Positions 50,631 to 58,635 of a DNA stretch of 64,000 nucleotides are shown here, one piece after another (position 1 is the first letter of the stretch; each line of letters begins with the position of its first letter). The notes below the pieces were generated by a model, which worked only from the letters and a program-made list of their open reading frames with translations, had not been told where the DNA came from and did no database searches. The stretch is from Micromonospora polyrhachis (GTDB taxonomy: Bacteria; Actinomycetota; Actinomycetes; Mycobacteriales; Micromonosporaceae): the NCBI RefSeq assembly GCF_014203835.1, contig NZ_JACHJW010000001.1, positions 6,274,501 through 6,338,500 of the forward strand, in the 5' to 3' direction. Both the position numbers and the translations under genes were made by a program.

Positions 50631-51719
50631 ATGCGTCGATTGTTTCTTTCGCTTGCGATGACCACGACGGTGCTGTTGGCCGGGTGCGGGCAGGGCGATT
50701 CGGGCGGTGGTCGGGCTACACCGACTCCGACCCAGCCCTCGGTCAGCGCCCCCGCCGAATTCATCGGCTACGGTCGTGGCAAATTGGAGCGGTTGGGGCT
50801 CACCCCCACCGCACCGGACGCCTCGAAGTCGTTGATCGTCGGCCTGGGATACAGCCTCTCCGTCGATGCCTTCGCCGTGAGCCCGACGCTCACCCCAGCC
50901 ATGATGTTGACCGACGCTCGGGCCTCGTCGTCTCCGAACGGCAGTATTACGGCTGGTGGCCGGGCGGTGCAGGCCGCAGCGGGGCACGAGTTCGTGGTGG
51001 TCCAGCTCGGCAGCGGTTCGCTGCTTCCCGAGTATTCACTGCTCAAGGCACCGGACGACAAAGGATCTCAGGAAAAGCTGTCAGTGCAGATAGGAGGCCG
51101 GCGGCCGGTTGCCCTGGGCGGCCCACGGGTCAGCGAGCTGCTGGTGGTGAGCGCACCGGTCGGGGCGCCGGTCACGGTGACTGCCGCAGACGGGCGGCCA
51201 CAGTCCCTGGACCTGCGCACCGGTCAGCGGATCAACGAGGTCGCCGGGCTCTATCCCACCTTGCCGAAGCGCTCTGCGACCGCCGGGCCGAGTTTCTCGT
51301 TCAGAACTCCGCCATTCGGTATCAATACGCGCATCGCGCAGGTGCAGCTCACCCCGGCCGAGTACAGCCTGGGGTGGGCCCCGGTTGGTCAAGCCTGGCT
51401 GGTCGTGCCGATCGCCATGACCGTGGCGAACTGTGGCCAGGGCTGCGATCCAGAGTCGGTGGTGCTTGACATGGCGAAGTCGGCTCAGCTCGATGATGGG
51501 ACACGGCGATACACCGCCCGACAGCGGAACGGGAAGGTCGCGCTTCACGTCCTACAGTCCACCGTGAAGACGGGAACGGTCTGGGCCGTGTTCCAGGTGC
51601 CCGCCACCTTCCGTCGGGGTACGTTGCGGTTGGGCTTCAACGGGTCGATCCGCTTCACCACCGGCTCGACCAACCAGCTACAGGCGAAAGCCGAGGAAAT
51701 TCCGCTGGCGCTGAGCTGA
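50631..51719 (+). CDS. putative lipoprotein of unknown function
   Basis: 362 residues from ATG 50631 behind GGGGGAGAGGGA. It has a lipoprotein signal peptide (MRRLFLSLAMTTTVLLAGCG, lipid-modified Cys near residue 19), then a Thr/Pro-rich spacer and a beta-rich extracytoplasmic domain. A pair of cysteines (NCGQGCDP near 268) may form a disulfide. I recognise no catalytic motif. It is a single gene with its own promoter region, downstream of the IS pair. Confidence 0.8.
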   Translation: MRRLFLSLAMTTTVLLAGCGQGDSGGGRATPTPTQPSVSAPAEFIGYGRGKLERLGLTPTAPDASKSLIVGLGYSLSVDAFAVSPTLTPAMMLTDARASSSPNGSITAGGRAVQAAAGHEFVVVQLGSGSLLPEYSLLKAPDDKGSQEKLSVQIGGRRPVALGGPRVSELLVVSAPVGAPVTVTAADGRPQSLDLRTGQRINEVAGLYPTLPKRSATAGPSFSFRTPPFGINTRIAQVQLTPAEYSLGWAPVGQAWLVVPIAMTVANCGQGCDPESVVLDMAKSAQLDDGTRRYTARQRNGKVALHVLQSTVKTGTVWAVFQVPATFRRGTLRLGFNGSIRFTTGSTNQLQAKAEEIPLALS

Positions 51720-51809
51720 GCCCGGCAGCCGGGGCGAGGCGGGTCCTGAGGCGCAGGTACGGGCGTGCCATTCCGAGCATGATGGCGGTGACTCAGGAGG
51801 AAGTGTCCG

Positions 51810-52520
51810 ATGATCGGCACGTTGCGCACGGTGGCGCTCGACGCACCCGACGCCCGGCGGCTCGCCGCGTTCTACACCGCCCTGGGCGGCTGGACCGAGC
51901 AGTACGCCGAAGACGACTGGATCACGCTGGAAACCGGGGACGGGTGGCGGGTAGCCGTCCAGCACAGCCCGGACCACTTACCGCCTCGGTGGCCCGATCC
52001 GGCGTACCCGCAGCAGGCGCATTTCGACCTGCGTGTGCCGGACCTCGACGCTGGCTCGGCGAAGGCGGTCGAGTTGGGTGCCGCGCTGCTGCGCAAGAAC
52101 GAGAACTGGTACACGCTGGCCGACCCGGCGGGGCACCCGTTCGACCTGTGCCTGTTCCCTGCGAAGCAGGAGACCACGCTCATGGGCGTGATGCTCGACT
52201 GCCCGGACGCCAGGGAGCTGAGCATGTTCTACGCGGAACTTCTCGGCAAGCCCGTCACGTACGAGGGCGAGGGTGTGGCGATGATCGGCGAGGATGGGGC
52301 ACAGCCGGTGATGTTCCAGCAGGTCACCGAGTACCACGCACCTCGGTGGCCCGACCCCGTGTATCCGCAGCAGCTCCATCTCGACGTCACGGTCGACGAC
52401 GTCGACAGGGCGGAGGCGGCGGTGCTGAGGCTCGGTGCCACCTCCCTCTCCTCGGGTGGGGCGAACTGGCGGGTCTACGCGGACCCGGCCGGCAAACCGT
52501 TCTGCCTCTGCTGGGAGTAG
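51810..52520 (+). CDS. two-domain VOC (glyoxalase-like) protein
   Basis: 236 residues with AGGAGG 9 bp before the ATG. Two vicinal-oxygen-chelate units are in tandem (1-115 and 120-236). Each has the strand pattern of the fold and the repeated motif PRWPDPxYPQQxHxD, and each ends in a DPAGxPFxLC strand. His and Glu candidates for metal binding are kept in both. Such proteins act in fosfomycin- or bleomycin-type binding or in small-molecule metabolism. The substrate is unknown. Confidence 0.85.
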   Translation: MIGTLRTVALDAPDARRLAAFYTALGGWTEQYAEDDWITLETGDGWRVAVQHSPDHLPPRWPDPAYPQQAHFDLRVPDLDAGSAKAVELGAALLRKNENWYTLADPAGHPFDLCLFPAKQETTLMGVMLDCPDARELSMFYAELLGKPVTYEGEGVAMIGEDGAQPVMFQQVTEYHAPRWPDPVYPQQLHLDVTVDDVDRAEAAVLRLGATSLSSGGANWRVYADPAGKPFCLCWE

Positions 52521-52618
52521 GGCCTGCGCCGAAGTCGGTCAAGGCGATCGATGCGGCACCTCACGGAGCCGGCACTGATCCAAGCCCGGGTGGTGGATCT
52601 GAACGTCATCGCACGAAA

Positions 52619-52669
52619 TTGTCGCTACATCGGGTTGCTGTACGGTTATAGCAACCTGATGGTTGCTAT
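52619..52669 (+). promoter_or_regulatory. promoter with palindromic operator for the SRPBCC-ArsR-VOC operon
   Basis: A TTGTCG box (52619-52624) and TACGGT (52641-52646) with a 16-bp spacer make a plausible promoter. Directly after it, ATAGCAACC (52648-52656) and GGTTGCTAT (52661-52669) form a perfect 9-bp inverted repeat with a 4-bp centre, 11 bp before the first ATG. This is the position expected for repression by the ArsR protein encoded in the same operon. Confidence 0.7.
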
Positions 52670-52680
52670 GGAGGTGCCGG

Positions 52681-53112
52681 ATGCCGATCCCCGATCGAAT
52701 CGAACGAACGCTCGACCTTGCCCACCCGATCGAAGTGGTGTGGGCGGCCCTGACCACCGCTGAGGGGCTCGGCGGCTGGCTCGGTGATAAGGCGGAGATC
52801 GACGACCTGCGACCGGGCGGCCAGATCAGAGTGTGTTGGGGCGGCACGTGGTCGGTCCTGCGGATCGAGACCGTCGAACCGCCGGGCCGGCTGTGCTTTA
52901 CCTGGCCCCTCGAAGGGCTTCCGCCGGGCGACCCGCGCCGCACCCACGTCGAGATCGTGCTCCACCCCTTTGGCGACGGCACCCGGCTCGGCCTGACCGA
53001 GACGGGGTTCGCGCAACCGCCCGACGAGCTTGCTGACGCCTACCGCGGCAACGTCGAGGGCTGGCGGGAAGGGCTGGCCAAGCTGCTGCTTCACCTCGAT
53101 GGCCGACACTGA
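52681..53112 (+). CDS. SRPBCC/AHSA1-family protein
   Basis: 143 residues from ATG 52681 with GGAGGTG upstream. The AHSA1-type pattern is clear: IERTLDLAHPIEVVWAALTTAEGLGGWLG, then GGTWSVLRIETVEPPGRLCFTW and a C-terminal helix GWREGLAKLLLHLDG. It is the first gene of a unit with an ArsR-type regulator that overlaps its end by 14 bp and a VOC protein. This three-gene arrangement is common in actinomycetes. The ligand is not known. Confidence 0.87.
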   Translation: MPIPDRIERTLDLAHPIEVVWAALTTAEGLGGWLGDKAEIDDLRPGGQIRVCWGGTWSVLRIETVEPPGRLCFTWPLEGLPPGDPRRTHVEIVLHPFGDGTRLGLTETGFAQPPDELADAYRGNVEGWREGLAKLLLHLDGRH

Positions 53113-53449
53113 CCCCGAGGGGGCGGCGGTGGCCGTGTTCGCCGCGCTGACGGACCCCAGCAGGCGGGCCATCCTGGCCGAGCTTGCCGCCCGAGGCCCG
53201 GCGACCGCGACCGACCTCGCCGATCGCCTGCCCATCTCCCGCCAGGCGATCGCCAAGCACCTCGCCCTGCTGTCCGGCGCGGGTCTCCTACGGGCGGTGC
53301 CGGCGGAACGCCGCCGCGTCCGCTACCACCTCGAATCGGCCCCGGTGGCGACCGCTCAATCCTTCCTGGCCGCGCTTGCCCGCGACTGGGACCGCACCCT
53401 GCACGCTCTCAGTACCTACCTCGACCGCGATCAGGAGACCCAGCCATGA
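53099..53449 (+). CDS. ArsR-family transcriptional regulator
   Basis: 116 residues from ATG 53099, inside the end of the preceding gene. It has a winged-helix ArsR fold (VFAALTDPSRRAILAELA, ATDLADRLPISRQAIAKHLALLSGAGLL, RRRVRYHL). No Cys-based metal site is present, so it is not a classical arsenic or metal sensor. This fits the AHSA1-linked ArsR subgroup. It probably represses its own operon through the palindrome at 52648-52669. Confidence 0.9.
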   Translation: MADTDPEGAAVAVFAALTDPSRRAILAELAARGPATATDLADRLPISRQAIAKHLALLSGAGLLRAVPAERRRVRYHLESAPVATAQSFLAALARDWDRTLHALSTYLDRDQETQP

Positions 53450-53886
53450 GACCCACGTTCGAGGGCGGCCGCAACATCGCCATGAAACTGCCCAAGGCCC
53501 ACTTCGACCGCACCGTCACCTTCTATCGGGACGTGCTCGGCATGGAGGTAGCCGAGGAGTGCGGCGAGGGAATCGACGGCGCGGTAGCGCAGTGCGCGTC
53601 CGTCCAGTTCGGACCGGTAAAGCTGTGGTTCGACCGAGTGGACAACTACGCCCAGGCGCAGGTGTGGCTGGAGCTTTTCACCGACGACGTGGAGTTGGCC
53701 ACCCGCCACCTCGCCGAGCACGGCGTGCATCCGCAGGACGAGTTCGAACCACTGCCCCCGGGCATGGCCGCCCACTGGATCAGCAATCCGGCCGGGATAC
53801 CGCACATCGTGCGGCTCCCGGACGACATGAGCGATACTTTGCGCCCACCGTCCATCCCGCTTGTGCGGGCCGAGCATCAGGCGTAG
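53446..53886 (+). CDS. VOC-family protein
   Basis: 146 residues; the ATG overlaps the ArsR stop (ATGA), so translation is coupled. A single glyoxalase-type unit is seen: KAHFDRTVTFYRDVLGMEV, AVAQCASVQFGPVKLWFDRV, then VWLELFTDDVELATRHLAEHGV and the closing ISNPAGIPHIVRL. It is the last gene of the SRPBCC-ArsR-VOC operon. It may bind or convert the same small molecule as the SRPBCC protein, which is inference from the operon. Confidence 0.87.
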   Translation: MRPTFEGGRNIAMKLPKAHFDRTVTFYRDVLGMEVAEECGEGIDGAVAQCASVQFGPVKLWFDRVDNYAQAQVWLELFTDDVELATRHLAEHGVHPQDEFEPLPPGMAAHWISNPAGIPHIVRLPDDMSDTLRPPSIPLVRAEHQA

Positions 53887-53942
53887 CCGGTTCTCTGGCG
53901 TGGCGGCGAACTCGTCCGGCGGACACAACACAGCAGCGCCTA

Positions 53943-54234
53943 GGCGAACGCGACCTCGGCTCCGGCGCTGACCTCCAGGGACTCGATCTCGAACGAGGCC
54001 CCCTGCGCCTGCCACCGGAAGAACGGCGGTCACGTCTCACGCTATGCGTCGAGGCCGCGCACACCCTCGTACGGCGGGGGTACATCGAGGTGCCACACAT
54101 GCGGGCATCGCCAGTTGCGTCATGGTTATTGCTTGCGGACCGGGGCTACGGTGATCCACCGGCGCTGCGCAGACGTGTTGCCGCCGGAACCAGACGGGGT
54201 GCTGATGCTCGCCGGGGTCGAACAGGAGAGCTGA
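53943..54234 (+). pseudogene. frameshifted small gene remnant before the immunity-like gene
   Basis: The frame from 53943 reads as protein-like sequence (LPPEERRSRLTLCVEAAHTL, then SWLLLADRGYGDPPALR) up to about 54170. It then continues in the +1 frame as DVLPPEPDGVLMLAGVEQES, ending at TGA 54232. One base change near 54170 would restore a single protein of about 100 residues ending four bases before the next ATG. I recognise no family and no convincing start. The rest of the 351-bp gap (53887-53942) shows nothing. Confidence 0.5.
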
Positions 54235-54237
54235 CCT

Positions 54238-55476
54238 ATGACCGGACACCTCGCCGACGAGCGCCTGCGAACGTTCGGACAGCCGGCCCGGATCACGGTC
54301 TGGCCGCCCGGCGACTCGTTGTTGTGCATGGGCGACGCCGAGGTCCGGCTTCGCATCGTGGCGCGCGACGACGCGTTCGTGGTCGAGAAGCAGGACCGGG
54401 GTGGTGCATGGTGTTGGCTCCTGACCAGTGAATGGCTGGACGTGGCGCGTCGCTACCTGCTCTGGGAGATCGGCGGCTGGGTGGAGGCCGCTGCCGGCCG
54501 TCGGCCGGGCCGCACGAGGGCGGACGAGCCGTTGCGGGACGGGTTCACCCTGACCGACCTTGGGCCGTCCGGCTTCCTGCTGAGCTGGACCGAGTCGGCC
54601 GGCGAACGATCGGCTCGCCTTCTGCGTGGCCTCGGTCCGAGCAAGACCATTCGATTCGCCAGGTTCGCCGATGCCGCTGAGGAGACGATCGTACGACGGT
54701 TCGGTGCTGCCGGCGCATCGTCGGAGTTGATGCGGGCCCGTGCCCAGCAGCGGAGTTCCCGTGATCCGGCGAGCACCGGGAACGAGCGGGCGGCGGTGGC
54801 GGAACTCGGCCGGCTGCTTCGCGAGGAGTTGCCGCCGGATGCGGATCGGATCACGCTACGGGCCATCGTGCTGACCTCGGTCGGGGCCAGCACGATGACG
54901 GTGCGGCGGGCTGACGGGATGAGGGAACTCGTCCAGGGGAGGGAGGCCGTGGTCACCGACGCGGTGGCGACGTTGCGGAAGGCGGCGTACCTGACCGATC
55001 TGGGCACGTGGTTCGGCCTGGAGATGACGGTGACGTCGGCCGGCGACCTGACGACGCGGTTCAACCACGACGACGAGCCGGATTGGGGACCGGTATCGGT
55101 CGATCCGATCGCCTACGTGATGGACCAACGACGCTACCCCCGCAGCGAGACAGCACAGCCACAGTGGTTGCGTGACCACTTGGCCGAGGGGCGCGTACGA
55201 CTGCACCAGCGCCTGGTCGACTGGGGCAGCGAGCTGTTCCACCGGATCGCGCCGGGCGTTGTCCTCGACCAACATCCGCTGCCCGAGGACGACGCGGTGG
55301 TGGTCGTCCACCCGGTACGAGGTGGCGGCTCGATCTATGTCGCGCCGGACGAGAGCGTGCTCTTCATGGCGTCTGCCGTGCCACCGCACCAGGCGCTGGA
55401 GATGTTCCGTTCCGGCCGGCGTACCCCGGTCGAGCGCTTCGGCGCGTCCCGCCCGGCAGCTGCGGGCGGCGGGTAG
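54238..55476 (+). CDS. two-domain immunity-like protein (Imm61-like plus YezG/DUF600-like)
   Basis: 412 residues with GGAGAG upstream. The N-terminal half (1-170) shows ARITVWPPGDSLLCMGDAEVRLRIVARDD and SGFLLSW strands resembling an Imm61-type fold. The central to C-terminal half (180-330) has the YezG/DUF600 pattern GTWFGLEMTVTSAGDLTTRFNHDDEPDWG. Such domains neutralise polymorphic toxins. No toxin gene is visible nearby, so this may be an orphan polyimmunity protein. A C-terminal extension (340-412) of unknown type follows. Family assignment is by pattern only. Confidence 0.65.
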   Translation: MTGHLADERLRTFGQPARITVWPPGDSLLCMGDAEVRLRIVARDDAFVVEKQDRGGAWCWLLTSEWLDVARRYLLWEIGGWVEAAAGRRPGRTRADEPLRDGFTLTDLGPSGFLLSWTESAGERSARLLRGLGPSKTIRFARFADAAEETIVRRFGAAGASSELMRARAQQRSSRDPASTGNERAAVAELGRLLREELPPDADRITLRAIVLTSVGASTMTVRRADGMRELVQGREAVVTDAVATLRKAAYLTDLGTWFGLEMTVTSAGDLTTRFNHDDEPDWGPVSVDPIAYVMDQRRYPRSETAQPQWLRDHLAEGRVRLHQRLVDWGSELFHRIAPGVVLDQHPLPEDDAVVVVHPVRGGGSIYVAPDESVLFMASAVPPHQALEMFRSGRRTPVERFGASRPAAAGGG

Positions 55477-55482
55477 GGGCCG

Positions 55483-56484
55483 TCAGGGTCCGTAGTCACC
55501 GCCGTTCCGTGGGTCGTTGAAGCGATCCACGACCTCGCGAAGGCAGGTCCCGGACAGGACGGCGCGCAGCATCTCGTGTGGGTGCTCGGCGTGGCCGTCG
55601 TAGCGGTAGCGCTGCCGTACGAAGGCGCTGCCGGTCCAGTAACTGTCGGCCGCGTACCGCGTGCCGGACGCGGCGTCCGGGTCGACCTGTAGGTACTGCC
55701 ACTGGGCGCACTTTCGGCGTACCACGTATTCGCCGACGTACCAGGCGGCCTGCACCCAGAAGGGCTCGTCCGCGACCCGGTTGTAGTCCTCGACCGTCTG
55801 GAAGTTCTCCCGCAGCAGAGCTTCCATTGTGTCCAGGGACTCCGGCTGGAAGTTCCAGTGCTCGATTCCGCCGCCCGCCTCGTCTGTCCAGGTGTAGTAG
55901 TAGATGCTGTAGCAGCGGTTTCCCCAGTTGCTGAGTTGTCTGGCGTACGTGACCGCTTCCAGATTCTCCAGTGCCACCCATGGAGTGGGTATCCGTTCCG
56001 GCTGCCAACCGGCGTTTACCTTATTCCGTTGCCGGGCCCGCACCACGCTGCGCAGGCTACGCGCTGTCTCGGTGAATACCATTCCCGATTTCTCGGTTAC
56101 GGCCTGCTCGACGATGGTCAACGGGATGACCGGATCCGACCCCAACACCGGGTCCGGGCGTATGACGGGCAGCCCTGAGCTGCCTGCGCTCTCGTCCCAG
56201 TCCCAGCGTCCGCCCACTTCGTTCAGCAGGGTCTCGCCGAGATAGCCCGCGACGGACTTCGAAAGGATCGTGTCCAGGTCGCCGCCGTGCGGGCACTCGA
56301 AGTACCAGAGGAGTTCCTTCTCCAGGCGCTTCAGCGAAGGGGAACGGTAGGTGTGTGACCATCTCTCTTCGACGAAGGCGCCGTAGAGAAGATCCATGAG
56401 TTCGTGTAGGGACTCGACCCAGGCGTACAACTCGTAGGCGGGGGAGCCCGGCACTGCGTTCTTGCCCTCGGTGTAGACATTCAT
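55483..56484 (-). CDS. hypothetical protein
   Basis: 333 residues, ATG at 56484, convergent with the immunity-like gene and only 6 bp from its stop. It is a soluble protein rich in Trp and Tyr, with a Gly-rich segment GYLGETLLNEVGGRWDWDE near 80-98 that resembles small-domain immunity or DUF3806-like proteins. There are no membrane spans and no recognised catalytic motif. I do not recognise the family with confidence. Confidence 0.72.
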   Translation of the reverse strand: MNVYTEGKNAVPGSPAYELYAWVESLHELMDLLYGAFVEERWSHTYRSPSLKRLEKELLWYFECPHGGDLDTILSKSVAGYLGETLLNEVGGRWDWDESAGSSGLPVIRPDPVLGSDPVIPLTIVEQAVTEKSGMVFTETARSLRSVVRARQRNKVNAGWQPERIPTPWVALENLEAVTYARQLSNWGNRCYSIYYYTWTDEAGGGIEHWNFQPESLDTMEALLRENFQTVEDYNRVADEPFWVQAAWYVGEYVVRRKCAQWQYLQVDPDAASGTRYAADSYWTGSAFVRQRYRYDGHAEHPHEMLRAVLSGTCLREVVDRFNDPRNGGDYGP

Positions 56485-56550
56485 CGGGGCGGGACTCTAT
56501 GCCCCGGGCCTGACCGGCAGCCCGCCCCACCACCAGTGGGTGAGATGAGA

Positions 56551-57501
56551 TCAGCACCCGTTGGGATAGCGAGTGGTCAGCTCGGCTCCGATCCGCGCCA
56601 GCTCCCACTGGACGGATCGCGGTTCGACCACCTCGATCATCGCGCCCCAGCCGGCGAGGTGCCGGGCGATGTCCAACGGGGTCGGTGCGGCCAGGCGGAC
56701 CCGGGCACGCCCGTTGTCGGGCTCGCCTTCGGTGCGACAGTGCCGGCCGAACTGGTTGCGCAGTACCGGTACGAACCTGGCCTCGACGAGTACGGTCGCC
56801 CAGGTGCGGGAGCGCTGCTGTTCCACCTCGTCGACAACCTGCTGCCAGGCGGTGCTGAGCGTGAAGCCGTCCGGGCGTTCGGCCGGCTGGTCGGTCGGCT
56901 CCGCCGTGCTGATCCGGTCGATCCGGAAGGTGCGCTGTCCTCGTTCCGTACCGGCGATCAGATACCAGATGTCGTCCTTGTCGACGAGGCCCCAGGGGTC
57001 GACCAGCCGCTCGGTTCGCTCTCCGGCGCGGTTGGTGTAGGTCAGGCGGACCTTCCGCCGGCGGACCACCGTGCTCTGGAGTAGTTCGACCAGTTCGGGC
57101 CGCCACTGGTCACGCCCACTCCATCGGGTGGGGTCGATCATAGTGGCGCTGGCGGCGGCCTCGGCGTCTTCTCGGAAGGTCTGCGGCAGGGCCCGTACGA
57201 GTTTTCGCAGCGCCGCCTTGGCTTCTTCCGAGACGGCTGCGGCCGGGCCGACGAGTAGGAACAACGCCTGTGCCTCGGCAGCCGACAGGCCGCTGAGGTC
57301 GGTGCGGGCACCGCCGACCAGCGACCAGCCGCCCCCACGTCCGGGCTGCGGATACACCGGGATGCCCGCTGCGGACAGCGCCTCCAGGTCCCGACGGGCG
57401 GTGGCCACCGAGACCTCCAGCTCCGTCGCCAACTCGGCGGCGGTCACCCGGCCCCGGGACTGCATGAGTAGGAGGACGGCGACGAGTCGGTCTGCGCGCA
57501 T
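56551..57501 (-). CDS. WYL-domain HTH regulator (YafY-type)
   Basis: 316 residues. The N-terminal winged helix (RADRLVAVLLLMQSRGRVTAAELATELEVSVATARRDLEAL) and the WYL segment (DKDDIWYLIAGTERGQRTFRIDRI near 195-218) are clear. WYL proteins bind ligands or nucleic acid through this domain and usually control neighbouring genes. It diverges from the VOC-YdeI pair, with an inverted repeat between the starts that may be its operator. Confidence 0.9.
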   Translation of the reverse strand: MRADRLVAVLLLMQSRGRVTAAELATELEVSVATARRDLEALSAAGIPVYPQPGRGGGWSLVGGARTDLSGLSAAEAQALFLLVGPAAAVSEEAKAALRKLVRALPQTFREDAEAAASATMIDPTRWSGRDQWRPELVELLQSTVVRRRKVRLTYTNRAGERTERLVDPWGLVDKDDIWYLIAGTERGQRTFRIDRISTAEPTDQPAERPDGFTLSTAWQQVVDEVEQQRSRTWATVLVEARFVPVLRNQFGRHCRTEGEPDNGRARVRLAAPTPLDIARHLAGWGAMIEVVEPRSVQWELARIGAELTTRYPNGC

Positions 57502-57523
57502 GTCCCCAGATTCCCAGGAAAAC

Positions 57524-57540
57524 TGCTCAGATGGTGAGCA
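57524..57540. promoter_or_regulatory. inverted repeat between WYL regulator and VOC-YdeI genes
   Basis: TGCTCA-GATGG-TGAGCA is a perfect 6-bp palindrome in the 89-bp divergent gap. It is a good candidate for the WYL regulator's binding site. Confidence 0.5.
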
Positions 57541-57590
57541 CTTTGGGGCGCAGGATCGTCATCGTCACCGATCGAGGGAAGGAACTACCC

Positions 57591-57998
57591 ATGCTGCGAG
57601 GACCGGCCACCGTCAACTTCTGGGTCGACGACCCGGAGGCAGCCAAGCAGTGGTACGCCGAACTCCTTGGCGTCGAGCCCTACTTCGAGCGCCCGGGCAA
57701 CGGACAGCCGGCCGCCTACTACGAGTTCAGGGTCGGCGACTACCAGTCCGAACTCGGCCTCATCGACCGGCGGTACGCCCCACCGGGCGCGGCTGTCGCA
57801 CCCGGTGGGGCGATCCTGCACTGGCATGTCGACGACGTCCAGGCCGCCCTGGACCGGCTGCTGTCCATGGGGGCGGTACCCTACCAGCCGCTCACCGAGT
57901 ACGGCCCCGGATTCGTCACCGCATCCGTGATCGACCCCTTCGGCAACGTGCTGGGCATCATGTACAACCGGCACTACCTGGAGGTTCTGGGGCGATGA
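57591..57998 (+). CDS. VOC-family protein
   Basis: 135 residues from ATG 57591 with GAAGGA 7 bp before it; the frame upstream is not coding. It is a glyoxalase-like protein with VNFWVDDPEAAKQWYAELLGVEPYF, a central GELGLIDRRY-like strand, AILHWHVDDVQAALDRLLSMGA and the closing DPFGNVLGIMYN. Its stop overlaps the ATG of the next gene. With the YdeI protein it forms an operon controlled by the divergent WYL regulator. Confidence 0.87.
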   Translation: MLRGPATVNFWVDDPEAAKQWYAELLGVEPYFERPGNGQPAAYYEFRVGDYQSELGLIDRRYAPPGAAVAPGGAILHWHVDDVQAALDRLLSMGAVPYQPLTEYGPGFVTASVIDPFGNVLGIMYNRHYLEVLGR

Positions 57999-58537
57999 TG
58001 CACTTCGAGGACGCCGCCGGGTGGGAGTCGTGGCTGGCCGACCACCACGAGACCCGGGCCGAGGCCTGGCTGAAGATCGCCAAGAAGGGTTCGGCCGCTG
58101 TCTCGGTCACGTCCGAGCAGGCGTTGGAGGTCTCGCTGTGTCATGGCTGGATCGACAGCCACCGCAGGTCGTACGACGAGCACTTCTTCCTCCAGCGGTA
58201 TTCGCCCCGCCGCAAGGGCAGCCCCTGGTCGCAGGTCAACGTCGAACGGGTGGAGAAGCTGACCGCTGCTGGGCGGATGCGGCCCGCTGGCCTCGTCCAG
58301 GTCGCCGCGGCCCAGTCGGACGGCCGCTGGGCGGCGGCCTACACGGCCCAGCGCAACGCCACCGTGCCGCCCGACCTGGCCGAGGCGTTGGCGACCCACC
58401 CGCAGGCCGCCAACGCCTTCGACGCGCTCGACAAGACCGGCCGTTATCGGGTGATCCTGCCGCTGTTGAAGGCCCGGACTCCGGCCGGACGGGCGGCACG
58501 CCTGCACAAGGCGATCTCCGACCTATTGAGCCCATGA
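57995..58537 (+). CDS. YdeI/OmdA-family protein
   Basis: 180 residues from tandem ATGs that overlap the preceding stop. It matches the bacteriocin-protection YdeI/OmdA family: WESWLADHHETRAEAWLKIAKKG, the characteristic CHGWIDSHRRSYDEHFFLQRYSPRR, and the C-terminal helical region (ALDKTGRYRVILPLLKARTPAGRAARLHKAI). Family members are small soluble proteins of unclear function, some linked to resistance. It is co-transcribed with the VOC gene. Confidence 0.87.
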   Translation: MMHFEDAAGWESWLADHHETRAEAWLKIAKKGSAAVSVTSEQALEVSLCHGWIDSHRRSYDEHFFLQRYSPRRKGSPWSQVNVERVEKLTAAGRMRPAGLVQVAAAQSDGRWAAAYTAQRNATVPPDLAEALATHPQAANAFDALDKTGRYRVILPLLKARTPAGRAARLHKAISDLLSP

Positions 58538-58635
58538 CGGTCGGTCCTCGCGGGGACGGTGATTGGTTACTGCTGTCGTATGGGCGACTCCACTGTGCGG
58601 GCGGGCACGTCGGCGACCGTACCTAGGATGTCGGG

